A stretch of 64,000 bases of DNA from Schizochytrium sp. CCTCC M209059 (taxonomy: Eukaryota; Sar; Bigyra; Thraustochytrida; Thraustochytriidae). Positions within the stretch are counted from its first letter, which is position 1. Every line of letters starts with the position of its first letter. The notes beneath the pieces were generated by a model. The model saw only the letters and a list, made by a program, of their open reading frames with translations. It was not told the DNA's origin and did no database searches. The translations under genes were made by a program, and so were the position numbers. The DNA is taken from contig KN805370.1 of the NCBI GenBank assembly GCA_000818945.1, positions 811,578 through 875,577 on the forward strand, given 5' to 3'. Shown piece after piece: positions 23,772 to 33,600 of the stretch.

Positions 23772-24791
23772 TTAGACCTCCGCTACGGTGCGAGAAATAT
23801 CATCGGTCTCTACGCCGTGGCGTGGTGACGAAAGCGGGCTTCCAAATGAACCATCGCCGGCCGTTTCCCTATCGACATTCAATGGTGCCAAGTATGGCGA
23901 GCCCTTGAGGATTGCCAAGCCAATACATGCAGTGTATAAGAATGTAGCCCACGTGAAAAAGGTGAACGCTGCCGCGACACCTGCCTTTGAAATTCCAAAT
24001 GAGACGTCTCCAGCAAGACCGCCAAATACAAGTTCATCCATGAGCTTGCTCAATCCACGGAGAGCTTGCGCACTACTTGCCGTGGTGGAGAACGCAGAAA
24101 ATATCAGAAACGCGAGAACAATGTCCCCGACTGCGACGATCCACGAGAACAGCTTGGCCCGGCTTCCAGACGCAAAGTTCTTGCCAAGGATCTTGAATCC
24201 AAATACAGCTGTTGCACCCACGTAAAGCCATGTCATGAGCATTAGCACGAGGTCCCAGACAACGCCGGAGATGAAAGTCTGTATACTTGCAAACCCTGAT
24301 TCATGAAACAGAGAGTTAAAGTCCGAGATGCTTGCCGCCGCACATGCCCAAGCAATCAAGCAGAACACGAATTGGGCAATCCGCGCGTAGAGCAAACAAT
24401 TCACGGAGTGATGCACCTCGGCTGTCGAGTTGACATCGAAGTTGACGCCTGCACTTCTGGCCCATGACGGAAGGACCCTCACCGAGTCCTGTGTCATTCG
24501 CTGAAGGCCGTCGCGTTGGCCTGTAGAATAATGACCCGAGTGCGGCGACAAGGGAGAGAATCCAGACCTCGGCGATCCGGGAAATCCCAAATCTGGCCCG
24601 GGAGGCTTGGCTTGGCCTGCTCCACTCTGCATATTTCTGTCGATCTCTTCTGCCTTGATAGCCTCTGCCGTACCACTCCGTGCTTTCCCATCTTTCTTAG
24701 CCTCTTGTTCCTCCTCGCGAACCTGCTGTTCTTCAACTTTGCGCGCAGTCTCCGCGCCCTCGGCCTCATGACTTTGCACGTCGTCACCCAT
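23772..24791 (-). CDS. Four-helix membrane protein, MARVEL/CASP-like
   Basis: This 339-aa protein has a long hydrophilic N-terminus (about 120 residues, Glu/Lys-rich then Gly/Pro/Ser-rich) followed by four strong hydrophobic helices. The helices start near LLYARIAQFVFCLIAWACAA, FISGVVWDLVLMLMTWLYVG, KLFSWIVAVGDIVLAFLIF and GVAAAFTFFTWATFLYTACI. A short polar tail follows. The layout fits MARVEL or CASP-like proteins, which organise membrane domains, but I see no diagnostic residue, so the family call is by topology. The frame extends to a GTG at 24821, but the first ATG is at 24791. Two smaller four-helix proteins lie at 37585 and 39408. Confidence 0.75.
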   Translation of the reverse strand: MGDDVQSHEAEGAETARKVEEQQVREEEQEAKKDGKARSGTAEAIKAEEIDRNMQSGAGQAKPPGPDLGFPGSPRSGFSPLSPHSGHYSTGQRDGLQRMTQDSVRVLPSWARSAGVNFDVNSTAEVHHSVNCLLYARIAQFVFCLIAWACAAASISDFNSLFHESGFASIQTFISGVVWDLVLMLMTWLYVGATAVFGFKILGKNFASGSRAKLFSWIVAVGDIVLAFLIFSAFSTTASSAQALRGLSKLMDELVFGGLAGDVSFGISKAGVAAAFTFFTWATFLYTACIGLAILKGSPYLAPLNVDRETAGDGSFGSPLSSPRHGVETDDISRTVAEV

Positions 24792-25914
24792 CTTTGCAGC
24801 AACGCACGTCTCGTTGTCCACGCCCGCGGCTCTTTCACAACAAATTCACGCGCTCGTAGCGCTTTGGTCTCTTGCGCCCGCGCCCGTTTGGTCCTCGTTC
24901 CCCGTCTCCTCGCCTCCTCGCGCCCGCGCGCGAACGTGCCGTTCGTTCTAGATGGACGTGCTCTGCTATCGAGTCTCTTTTGCTCAAGTCCAATTCCTGG
25001 GCCGACATGAGGGCCAAAGGTACAATAGAGAAGGCCTAGAACTGGACAGACTCAGTATGTGCCGGTCAAAGCAGCCAAATCATGCCGAACAAGCTTTGCC
25101 AAAAGCTGACGCATCAAGTGATGAAAGACATCGTAGAGTTTAGACGATGGCAAAACCTACGTTTGCCTTAACCCAAACGACCGATCACATTGGTCGGGTA
25201 CGCTCACATTCTCGAATTATAAAAAAGGAGACTTTCGGTATCTCGGAGTCCATGCTCGCAATACGTGCGATCTCACTGAAAGAGACGGAACAAATAGAAA
25301 AGCAAAGCAAAGAAACCAAAACGCAAACGCAAACGCAAACATTCTACTGGCAAACATCCCAATTTCACTAGCAAAACGGTTATAATTTGCAATAGGTTTT
25401 CTCTCCCTTGTGCGAAACGTCCCCAACAGGCCCATGCAGAGAAAGTCAGGAGCAGGACTTTATCGACTTGCAGCGATAGCATGATCGAGATTTGCAAGGG
25501 ACTTCTCAGTTGTTGAAAAGCAACGATTATCCCCATTCGCAGTCGTAGGATGGTCATGATTTGCAAGAGATTTCCTCGCTTGTCCAGAACGCCTTTGAGA
25601 GGCTCATGAAGGATGGGCCAATGACGAGATGATATGGCTCCTCCATCCACTTGAAGCAACAGCATGATCATGATTTGTAAGGACTTCTCTACTTGAACAA
25701 AAACAACGAGTTTCCCCATTTGCAGTGGTACGGTGGTGATAAATTGTAAGTGGCTTCACAGCTTGTCCGAAACGCCCCAAGAGGCCCATGCAGGAAGAAT
25801 CAGGGACAGGAATTTATTCACTTGCAGTGATAGCATTTTCATGATTTGCAAGGGACTTGTCAGCTGTTTAAAGACAACGAGTTTTTTTCTCCACTTGCAG
25901 TCGTAGGATGGTCA
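24792..25914. other. Intergenic region with a decayed tandem array
   Basis: The right part (25375-25914) is made of diverged copies of the 3' end of the next gene; see the repeat entry. The left part (24792-25374) shows a short (CAAACG)n run near 25320-25340 and nothing else I can support. Confidence 0.55.
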
Positions 25915-25965
25915 TTATTTGCAGGTGGGCTCTTCGCTTGTCCAGTACACGTTAAAGGGTCGATG
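25375..25965. repeat. Degenerate ~175-bp tandem repeat that includes the 3' end of the neighbouring gene
   Basis: Recurring blocks are visible: TGATTTGCAAG-type boxes, CTTGCAGTGATAGCAT-type boxes, and a 'cgcttgtccag.acgc' box followed by 'aggctcatgaag' or 'aggcccatgcag'. They recur roughly every 170-185 bp near 25420, 25590, 25770 and 25940. The last copy overlaps the final coding codons of the minus-strand gene ending at 25915. On the minus strand, therefore, the gene's 3' end is followed by three or so decayed copies of itself. Confidence 0.7.
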
Positions 25966-26802
25966 AAGTAAATCTGGTGACGACACTTCTACTTCATTGA
26001 GGGCGAAGTATACCAAAGCAAAGATTCCACCCGCGGCATGATAAGGGCGTAAAGCCCCAAGATGAAGCTTCAAGACTGGTGGCGTCCAATTATTTGGTTT
26101 CCAGTTGCGCGCGGCTTGCGCCTGCAGGCGTGAGCATGGCGCACATTGCGGGAGAAAGACCTGCTGGACGTCTTGATTCGCAAGACGCCGCCAAAGTCCC
26201 ATCTCTGCACTCGCGCGAAGCTTGCTCGGTGGCATGTGGTCTGCGTGGAAGGAGGCATGGCCCTTTCCATGCCCGCCTTTCGTGCCACAGGTGTGGCATC
26301 CATGCTTTTTACCCAAGGACTCAATAGTAGTCCGCTGCGCAGGGCGCGCATAGGCTCGCCCTGCAGGGATACTCTCGCGGGCAAACGCCCCTGGACGCAA
26401 GACATCGCTCGGGAGCGTGCTCGCAAATCTACCGCCCATCGCCTTGAAGACGGCAAGAATTCCGGCCACGCCCCACGCTCGAGCCTCCATAGATTCCAGC
26501 AAAACAAACGGACTACCACGACGCGAGCGCCCTGCAGCCCGCGCGGCCTCTTGCGACGCCGCGGCGGCACCAAGAGTCAGGACCCCGCCCGCAAAGGAGC
26601 TCAGGCCGGGAACTGCGCAGCTGAGACCCAGCGCCGCGGCTACGAGCTGGCCGCACGCCAGGCTCACCAGAAACGCATAGCCTCCGGCCACAGCGCCTGC
26701 GCCCACGCGCAAGACCTGCGCCGTCCTCTCGCCTGCGCGTCCTGCTTGAGGCGTCTCGCTCGCCTCGCTCGCCTCGCTCGCCTCGGTTCTGGTCGAGGCC
26801 AT
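25915..26802 (-). CDS. Membrane protein with HNH-like CxxC-DH-CxxC motif
   Basis: This 295-aa protein starts with an SEA-repeat segment (from a 9-bp repeat), then hydrophobic stretches at about 34-60, 65-85 and 108-122, and a further one at about 257-268. Between them is a putative metal-binding block: C169xxC172, H186-A-D188-H189-M-P, and C220xxC223. This spacing of two Cys pairs around a DH core is the pattern of zinc-stabilised HNH/treble-clef nucleases, but I cannot show catalysis, and a purely structural zinc site is just as possible. I do not recognise an orthologue. The stop at 25915 lies inside a tandem array made from this gene's 3' end, so the C-terminus may have been reshaped recently. 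Confidence 0.7.
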   Translation of the reverse strand: MASTRTEASEASEASETPQAGRAGERTAQVLRVGAGAVAGGYAFLVSLACGQLVAAALGLSCAVPGLSSFAGGVLTLGAAAASQEAARAAGRSRRGSPFVLLESMEARAWGVAGILAVFKAMGGRFASTLPSDVLRPGAFARESIPAGRAYARPAQRTTIESLGKKHGCHTCGTKGGHGKGHASFHADHMPPSKLRASAEMGLWRRLANQDVQQVFLPQCAPCSRLQAQAARNWKPNNWTPPVLKLHLGALRPYHAAGGIFALVYFALNEVEVSSPDLLHRPFNVYWTSEEPTCK

Positions 26803-27271
26803 GCGCGGTATCGAGTCTAGCTGCTTCGAGTCGAGTCAGCAGCGCGCAGATTTATTTCCCAGGTCCCACCAGCCAGCCAAGCCAGCCAGCCAGCCAGCCA
26901 GCCGGGCGTCTTCCGCGTCGGCACGTTCGCTCGAGACCAAACCAGACCAGACGTCGAGCGGCAGCGGCGGCGCGCAGGGGGTCTCCGTTTGTCTGTCAAG
27001 GTTTGCGCGACGACAAGGCATCGCCGTTACACACCTCTCTTTCAGCCTCGCTGGCTGGGACGATTGAGCTAGCTGATTGGGACGAATTCTGTTCTGGGTG
27101 TAAGGTGTGGTGGCCGGCGCCGCCATTGACATGACGTGTGGATTTTAGATTTCTCTACGTAGGTTGCGAAATGGCTCGCTTCATCAAGGTTATCTATTTA
27201 CGTTTTGTACTCTACGCACTGCTGGTGGGCAGCTGAGTGCCTCTTGTCCGCTTGTTCCTCCGGCGTGATGA
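26803..27271. other. Intergenic gap
   Basis: Contains a short (CCAG)n run near 26868-26902. I see no gene. It separates two minus-strand genes, so it should hold the promoter of the 26802 gene and the 3' flank of the channelrhodopsin gene. Confidence 0.5.
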
Positions 27272-29610
27272 TCACATGAATGCATTGCGGAAAAAGTTAC
27301 GGCTTGACGGCGCCTGTTGCTGCTGCGGCGGGCCCTGCTGGTACCCATTAAAGCTCTGGTGTGAGCTGTAGCGATGCATGGGCGAGCCGGGCGGGCCGCC
27401 CTGCGCGAAGCGAGGGTCAGGCCCCATCATGGACATTGACTCGGTGCTCTGGGCGCGGTGCATCATGTGGCCCTGGAGCTGCTGCTGCTGCTGCTGCTGC
27501 TGGGGATGGCCCTGTCCGTAGGCGTCAAAGTTGTGGCCGCCGTACTCCGTTGACGCAAAGCTGCCGCTGCGCGGGTAGCTCGCCACGCGCTGGTTTGGGT
27601 CCTCTTGCATGTACGAGCCGGCACGCGAGCGCGGATCAAAGCCCATGTCGCTGTCCACCTGGCCCGGCAGCGTGCCGGGTGAGACCTGACGCGTAGAAGC
27701 TGCGCTGCGGGGAGCAGCGTCATCTTCCGGACCGTAGGCGCCATACGCCGGACCGTCGGCCGGACCCTGGTAGAAAGGTTCCGCTCCGGGCGAGTGCTCG
27801 CGCTGGTCCTCGATCGTGCGGAACGAACGTTCGCTCTCGTCATCAGGGTGCGCCGACGGGGACCTGTGCATGCCCTGGACGTTGTCGTACAGCTTGCGCT
27901 CAATGTCCGCAGAAACGTCGATGTCGCGCCAGTGTGCGGCCGCGTCCTTCCAGTGCGAGACAAGCTCGTAAATGTGATTCTCATCCAGGATGTGGCGAAT
28001 GACTCCGTCGCAGATCGTCCGCTGGCGCTCCTCGCGCTCAAGGACGTCGACCATGTTCTCCTCTTCAAAAGTGTATCCGAGGACGGGCAAGTAATACGGC
28101 TTGCGGTGGTAGTGCGTGCGGAAACGCTGAATGTCCACGCGCTTTTCCGCGGAGACCGAAAGGTTAACAAAGATCACGTGGTAGGTGCCAAGGTGGTCGC
28201 GCTTGAGCATGTTCACGGCCATGTTCACGTCAAAAGCGAATTCCGTAATGATTCCGGTCTGGTTGAGCATGAGGCTGAAGAGACGCTGCATCTCAATGCG
28301 CGGCTCAATGATGAGCACTGCGGGGCTGCGGCGACCAATCGTGCGGCGAATGCGACGCTGCTTGAGCGCGTCCTCCGAAATGTCGCCCATCTTGATCTGC
28401 TTAGCCGTGAGGTTCGAAGCGTACGGGGACACGGCGTGCTGCGCGGCGTAACGTGAAGTGTACGGCTCCAAAACCACAAAGCGCACATACCACACCAAAA
28501 AGCCGCACATGTTCTTGGCAAAAAGATCTCCAACAGCGTCTCCGATTTTGTCTGTGGCTTCGTCCACGAGATTGAAGACAGGAGGTCCAATGAAGTATAG
28601 AACCGGAAAGAAAGTCCAGGAAACGAAAAATGTCACCAAAGCGAACAAGATCCAGTTCCATGCACCTTCAGAGTGCGCAACAAAGTGCTTCTTGCGCATC
28701 ATGGCGAGCTTGATCACATCGTACGTGAGCCAGAGCTGCGCAATTCGTCATCATCGGTTTCCATCATATTTTCTGGCTGTTAGTGTCACGGGTTTTGCTT
28801 CGCTGCTGTTTTCTCAACCCAATCCAGCACACAGTCTTGCCCTCTCTATGGTTTGAGAGGCCAACTTCACGCCTTCTCTTAGGGCATGAGCTCTACGCTA
28901 AGGATATCGCGCTCTATCCTTCCTGACGAACTTACAGCAATCAGTGCCGCGGCGCTAACAAAGACTCCCTTGAGGGCAGGCTCGGTCTGGGCGGCGCCGA
29001 GCATACCAAAGCAAATCATGAAGATGTCCTTCACCATCATGGAGATCGTCTTCCCCATGTCGAGAAGGTCAGGTACGAAAAGATGCAGAAGAACGCACAA
29101 GTTCGAAACGATCACCGGGCAGCATACTGTAGGGTAAAGGTCAGAAAGTAAATGAGACGAAGATCTCATCGTCGATGCACCCGGTCTGTTAGTATATCTC
29201 TTTTTGCCCTTTCCATTGATAAGAACTGCTCGAAAATGAGGCCTTCCAAAAGCAAACTTACTCATCCAAAAAATGTAGCGGCCCAAGGCGAATTCAAAGT
29301 GCTCGTCACTGTTAACGTCCGCGCGTACATCAAGATTCATGTAGCTAGTAGTGACAAAGGTGCTCAGGCAGTAGTACACGCAGGTAACCATCTGGACAAA
29401 GATGGGCGCCAGGTTGCAGCGCTTCGCTTGCCATTGTGCACAGTAAAAGAGCAGCAGGAATGCGGAGCACACAAAGACGCAGAGACGCGCGCCAAAGACT
29501 CCCGACGGCAGCTCGTTCGTCGCGAGAAAGCGCGGTTCCTCAAACATCATGTCAGCGTCGTCGATCATCTTCAGCGAGTCGTCCTGCGTCAGGGACATCA
29601 GGTCCGCCAT
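27272..29610 (-). CDS. Anion-channelrhodopsin-like photoreceptor with C-terminal pseudo-receiver domain, copy 1 (two introns)
   Basis: Exons by hand: 29610-29262, 29126-28936 and 28735-27272, joined through GT-AG introns of 135 and 200 bp (both donors GTAAGT). Frame is kept, giving 667 aa. Residues about 38-275 form a seven-helix microbial rhodopsin closest to channelrhodopsins. Helix C reads RYIFWMICCPVI (R111; F114 where ChR2 has E123; C119 = C128). Helix D has D150 (= ChR2 D156), helix F W220 and P224, helix G D250 and retinal lysine K254 (GDLFAKN). Helix B lacks the Glu residues of cation channels, which suggests anion conduction. Residues about 318-445 match a response-regulator receiver, with N371 at the phospho-acceptor and D431 at the Lys site. 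A Pro/Gln/Ser-rich tail ends the protein. Channel function and colour are inference from red-shifted Labyrinthulea channels. Confidence 0.88.
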
Positions 29611-31184
29611 CGTGTCTATCTGTCTGTCTGTCTGTCCGCCCGTCCGTCTGTTAAACGGGTGTTGCAGGGTCTAATTTGCAAAAAGCAGATTCCCTACTTG
29701 AGCGAACGAAGCTTTGCGCGACTTCGGTTCGATGCGTCGTGCTGCGCTATGGTATGCCAGGCCAGGCAAGACGTGCTCTGGGCTTGAGTTGCCTTGGCTT
29801 GGCTTGGCTTGGCTTGGCTTGCCTTGGCTTGGCTCGATGTACACTCCTTCCCCCGCCCCTTCGGCTTTGCTCGCTTCGATGTCCTGTTTCGATCTCACGT
29901 TGACCACGGCCGAAGCACCCGAGTCGGCTGAGCACAGCCCGAAAGAGGTTTGCCATCGAGATCCTTCCATCCAACGATTTCCGAGCCATGTGCAGACAGC
30001 AAAAGAGAGGATACCTAAGCCTCGTCCTTTCAACGCTTCCATGGAAAAGTGTAGGTAGACAACTGCGTCCGTCCATGGAGTCTTACATCCCTCAACATCC
30101 ATCAACTGACACTTTGTAGCTCGCACACCTCCGCGGTGGAAGTCCACAACGCCGTGCGCGTCACGAACAGTCGCGCAGCTGCCCTGCATGCGGGGTGCTG
30201 GTGAACGGATATGATCCGTTTGCGGTTGATCACTGTGAAATGATGAGGGCCCCACGTGAAAAAAAAACTATCCGTTGACCGGAACTTCGTGCCACTGTGA
30301 CCGCGTCCTGGTGCGTTTGTATTCAGGGAGCCACCGCAAGTCTTCGCCACTGTGGACGCTGCTAAGCCGACTCGCTCGGAATTTATGTGCAAAGCGACCT
30401 CGCCGAGCAGTTGAAAGCAACGTACATCACCTCTGCCATTGCTAAAGTAAATTGAAGAATCTAACGTAGATGATTTTCGCGACCTATCGCTCGGAGCCGA
30501 CTCGACGCGTTGGATAGTCAACGCACGCAATGTCCGTTTTTCTTTCACGTGCGGAAAAGGGATCACCGTTGCGGGCCAGACTTGCGATTTGAGCCTCTCC
30601 CTCCCCCCCCGTGAAAATGTATTTTGCCTTCAACTAGCGTCTTCGCGTAGGCTCATCTACGGTCAGGGTCTCACACTCTCTCTCTCCCGTGAAAAATTAT
30701 TTTTATTTTGCCTTCAACTAGCGTCTCCGCGTAGGCTCATCTACGGCCAGGGTCTCACTCTCTCACTCTCTCTCTCTTTCTCTCTCCATTCTGGGGGCAC
30801 GCGGCGTGGCCAGTCCTGGCGCCGTGCGACGCGTCAAGAAAGAAAGAAAGAAAGAAAGCGGTATAACCAGGGCTTGATATCAACGGATTGTCGCCAACTA
30901 GCTCCGTTTGAGGGCAACCTACCCTCTCCTCCCAACGTCTGATTCGAATCAGCCAGTATCAAGCCAGGAGGACTGTGTTTGCTTGATCCCGTGCGCACGC
31001 TGGCTGGCAAACGGTGCCTCTTCAAGTGTCCATCCGAACTTCGACTCCAGGCTCTCGTTCGGCCGAACGAAGACCGTCTCGTACAAATATGATTGGGTGA
31101 GAGGCTGCCCGGATTAAAGGCACGTGAAATCCGGTTTCGTGCCCGATTAGTGGGCCAGGCAGTCGCGCTCTTGTGCGCGCCAAA
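29611..31184. other. Intergenic region
   Basis: No supportable gene. It contains (CTGT)n at 29615-29636, a GGCTT pentamer run at 29788-29832, a diverged direct duplication at 30607-30768, CT-rich tracts and an AAAG run near 30838-30858. It ends at the left terminus of the CACTA-like element. Confidence 0.55.
30607..30768. repeat. Two-copy direct repeat of about 80 bp
   Basis: The core TTTTGCCTTCAACTAGCGTC, followed by a GTAGGCTCATCTACGG block and GGTCTCAC, occurs twice about 80 bp apart with a few substitutions. Each copy is bordered by CT-rich sequence. Confidence 0.85.
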
Positions 31185-33600
31185 CACTACTAGGGTAAAA
31201 CCTTTAAAACGGGTCACCTATAAAATGGGTCAACTTGGGCGGTGTGGCTTTGGACTAGGAGTCAACTAAGGCGCACTAGAATCGAAAGATGCTACCCCCC
31301 GAAATGGACCAGCGGTGGTTAGGCACCGGTGGTTACGTTAGCGTGCATTGCCGCAACTACGCGCGGCGCCATGTCGATGCCGACGACCTTGAGCAACTTC
31401 CTCGGCACCACGCCGCCGCTGCAGAGGCAGGCTGCCGTTGACAATGCCCTCCAGTAGAACGACGAAGCAGCTTGCAGAAGTCGTCGCAGCGTCGACGCCG
31501 GAGGCGCTCTTGCCCGAAGTGCATGGTTACCGGCTGACGTGCAAGCGTTTGCAGGCTCTCTGGCGCCATACTGCAGACCAGTAGGCCTGGCTGGATGACG
31601 AGCACATCGACGTGATCGCGAGGAGTATCTCGTCCGACTCGACCAAGAAGGTCATGGTCCTCGACACGCAGTTCGTTGCGTGGTGGACGGAGTGGACTCT
31701 CGATAAAGATTGCGCGCGGGGTGCGCCTGGCAGTGGTGGAAATCTCGCATCGCAGCTCGCGGACCGAGAGATCTTGTGGATTCCGTGCCATACGGCCGGC
31801 AACCACTGGACTTGCATGTTCGTCTTCCTTCACGAGCGCCAGTTCGAGTTCTTTGATCCGCTCGGTAGGCCGCCAGGCATTCTTGATGCCGTTTGCCGTC
31901 ACATCATCCATAGCATTTCTCGCTATGGGGACTTCATCGACACATCCTCATGGCCGTGCATGCAAGTGACGACGACTCAGGTTCAACAGGACAGCTACAA
32001 CTGCGGACTTTGGATCCTTGGGGCCCTGGACGTGGTTAGTGAGGGGGTCACGACCAGCAGCTTCGTGGAGATACCGCCGTTCGCCATCACTTGGCTTCGT
32101 CAGAAAAATTTCCTCATGCTCTCGCTGTTGTCATTTACGGACAAGAAAGCGAGCGAGAAAGGTGTACCCGTGGAAGAACCTGCGTCTTCAACAGAAAACG
32201 TGGAGCATGAGCTGTCCGGGCGCAACGTGGAGCGGGACGTTCTAGGGGAGAAGAATCAGGACAGCCTTGCTGACCTGCGGAGCGCGGTGGACAAAATTCG
32301 GCACAGGCAAGAGGCCGCTCTCCGCGCGGAAGCGCGTTGGAAGAGCCACTCTGCTCCGCAAATCACGAACAACATCAACAACATCAACATCGAATTGAAC
32401 ATCAACCTGCCTTCTGGCAGCCCTGTCGATCTCGCACACGCCGAGCAGGTTGGACGGAGGATCCTGGACGTGCTCTTCAGACAGGTCGGCGGAGCGACGT
32501 TTGTACCGCCAAGCGACAGCAGGGTCGCACGGCGCATCGCAGCTGGGGTGCCAAGGGTGGTCAACACAAGCGCGCACATTAAGTTTCTCGAGCAGCGCGA
32601 ACAAGACCGGGTTACGCAGTGCGAAACCGACGCGCAGAAGAAGCGAGTGCAGTTCGTTGAGGAGGTCGATGTTGAGTTACTCTTGATCCATCTAGCAGCC
32701 GAGTCGCCAGATGTCTTCTGTTATAATCGAGGCGAAAGGATGACCAAGCAGGTCCTCGCCAAATATCTCGAGCTGCGGGGTGATCGGGTAAGCCCGGCGA
32801 TGTCAAGGTCCGCCCTACTCGAACGCATTCGCGTTCTGAAGACCAATCGACCTGGCACCTTGTCTCCTACGACAACCTCTGCTGCATCGATCTCTCACTC
32901 CAGTTCTTCGATGGCCGCAAGTTCTGCAGCATCACCTGCTCCAGATCCAACCGGGGCCTCCACTCCGCAGAACGAAGTCCTCTCGGCAGACGACGAAGCT
33001 CTCATCATCAAGGCGTTGGCCGCGAAAGCAGCTTCTTGCACCGAGTTCGGGTTTACCCACTCGCGCAAGAAGGTCACACGATCAAACCTTCTGCAGTACC
33101 TCGAGGTCGAAGGCTTGCGTGTTCCGTGGCATGATCCTCGCGAGAATCTCATGCGAATCGTTCTTGGTCACATACGGAGCACCTCCAGCGCTTCTGCGCT
33201 GCCGCTGATGTCCTCGTAGGGCATCTCAGCGAGCGCGTGGCGCTGCTGACGTCCGCCAGTGGCGACAACTGCATTTTCATCCCCAAAACGATGCAAACGT
33301 GAACGCCCCATATAAACAATAGACAAATATCCGTTGAGTACGTAACTCGTTAAATACCCCCCTGTCAATACCCCCCGGTTCAATTTGGGGGCCAGCAGCC
33401 CCGCGGGGAGCCTCAGACGCTCAACTTTGAACTACTCTCGCTCCTCCAAAACTCGATCAAAACCTTTACTGCAAATTTTGTGCAGTCCGCCGTGGCACGG
33501 GCCTGTGCTGTGTCCAGCTCCGATGCTCGCGCGTGGATTTGCTGAAGAAATTTTCTGAACATTACGAAACCCTGTCCAATTCGGAGGTTTTACCCTAGTG
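31185..33600 (+). mobile_element. CACTA-like non-autonomous DNA element carrying an Ulp1-like protease gene
   Basis: The left end (31185) reads CACTACTAGGGTAAAACCT. The right end, read on the minus strand from 33600, is CACTAGGGTAAAACCT. The shared inverted core ACTAGGGTAAAACCT is 15 bp (31189-31203 and 33585-33599). Both ends begin with CACTA, as in the EnSpm/CACTA superfamily. Sub-terminal T(A)nGGGTCA-like motifs follow the left end and related GGGGTATT motifs precede the right. No matching 3-bp target duplication is visible (AAA and ATA flanks). The only gene inside is the Ulp1-like protease, which some CACTA and Mutator elements carry; no transposase is present. This suggests a non-autonomous or decayed copy. 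Confidence 0.65.
31444..33219 (+). pseudogene. Ulp1-like (C48) cysteine protease with SAP-like C-terminal repeats, interrupted by an in-frame TAG
   Basis: An ATG at 31444 opens a frame that meets TAG at 31582-31584, then continues unbroken to 33219. The residues on both sides of the TAG fit one protein: the AWLDDEHIDVIARS right after it is the usual start of an Ulp1 domain. The catalytic triad and oxyanion Gln are intact: His in GNHW (31804), Asp in FFDP (31855), QxDSYNCG with Cys at 32002. A coiled coil and two related helix-rich repeats of SAP type follow, near 32665-32840 and 32990-33180. TAG is a normal stop here (both metalloproteases use it), so the gene is probably broken. A small intron removing the TAG is the alternative. 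It lies inside the CACTA-like element. Confidence 0.75.

Noticed and set aside
25375..25965. CRISPR-like spaced repeats
   Set aside because: Units are long, diverged and include coding sequence, in a eukaryotic context; no short identical repeats.
28879..29610. Separate 243-aa gene upstream of the 481-aa frame
   Set aside because: Both are pieces of one photoreceptor gene; removing two GT-AG introns restores continuity with the paralogue.
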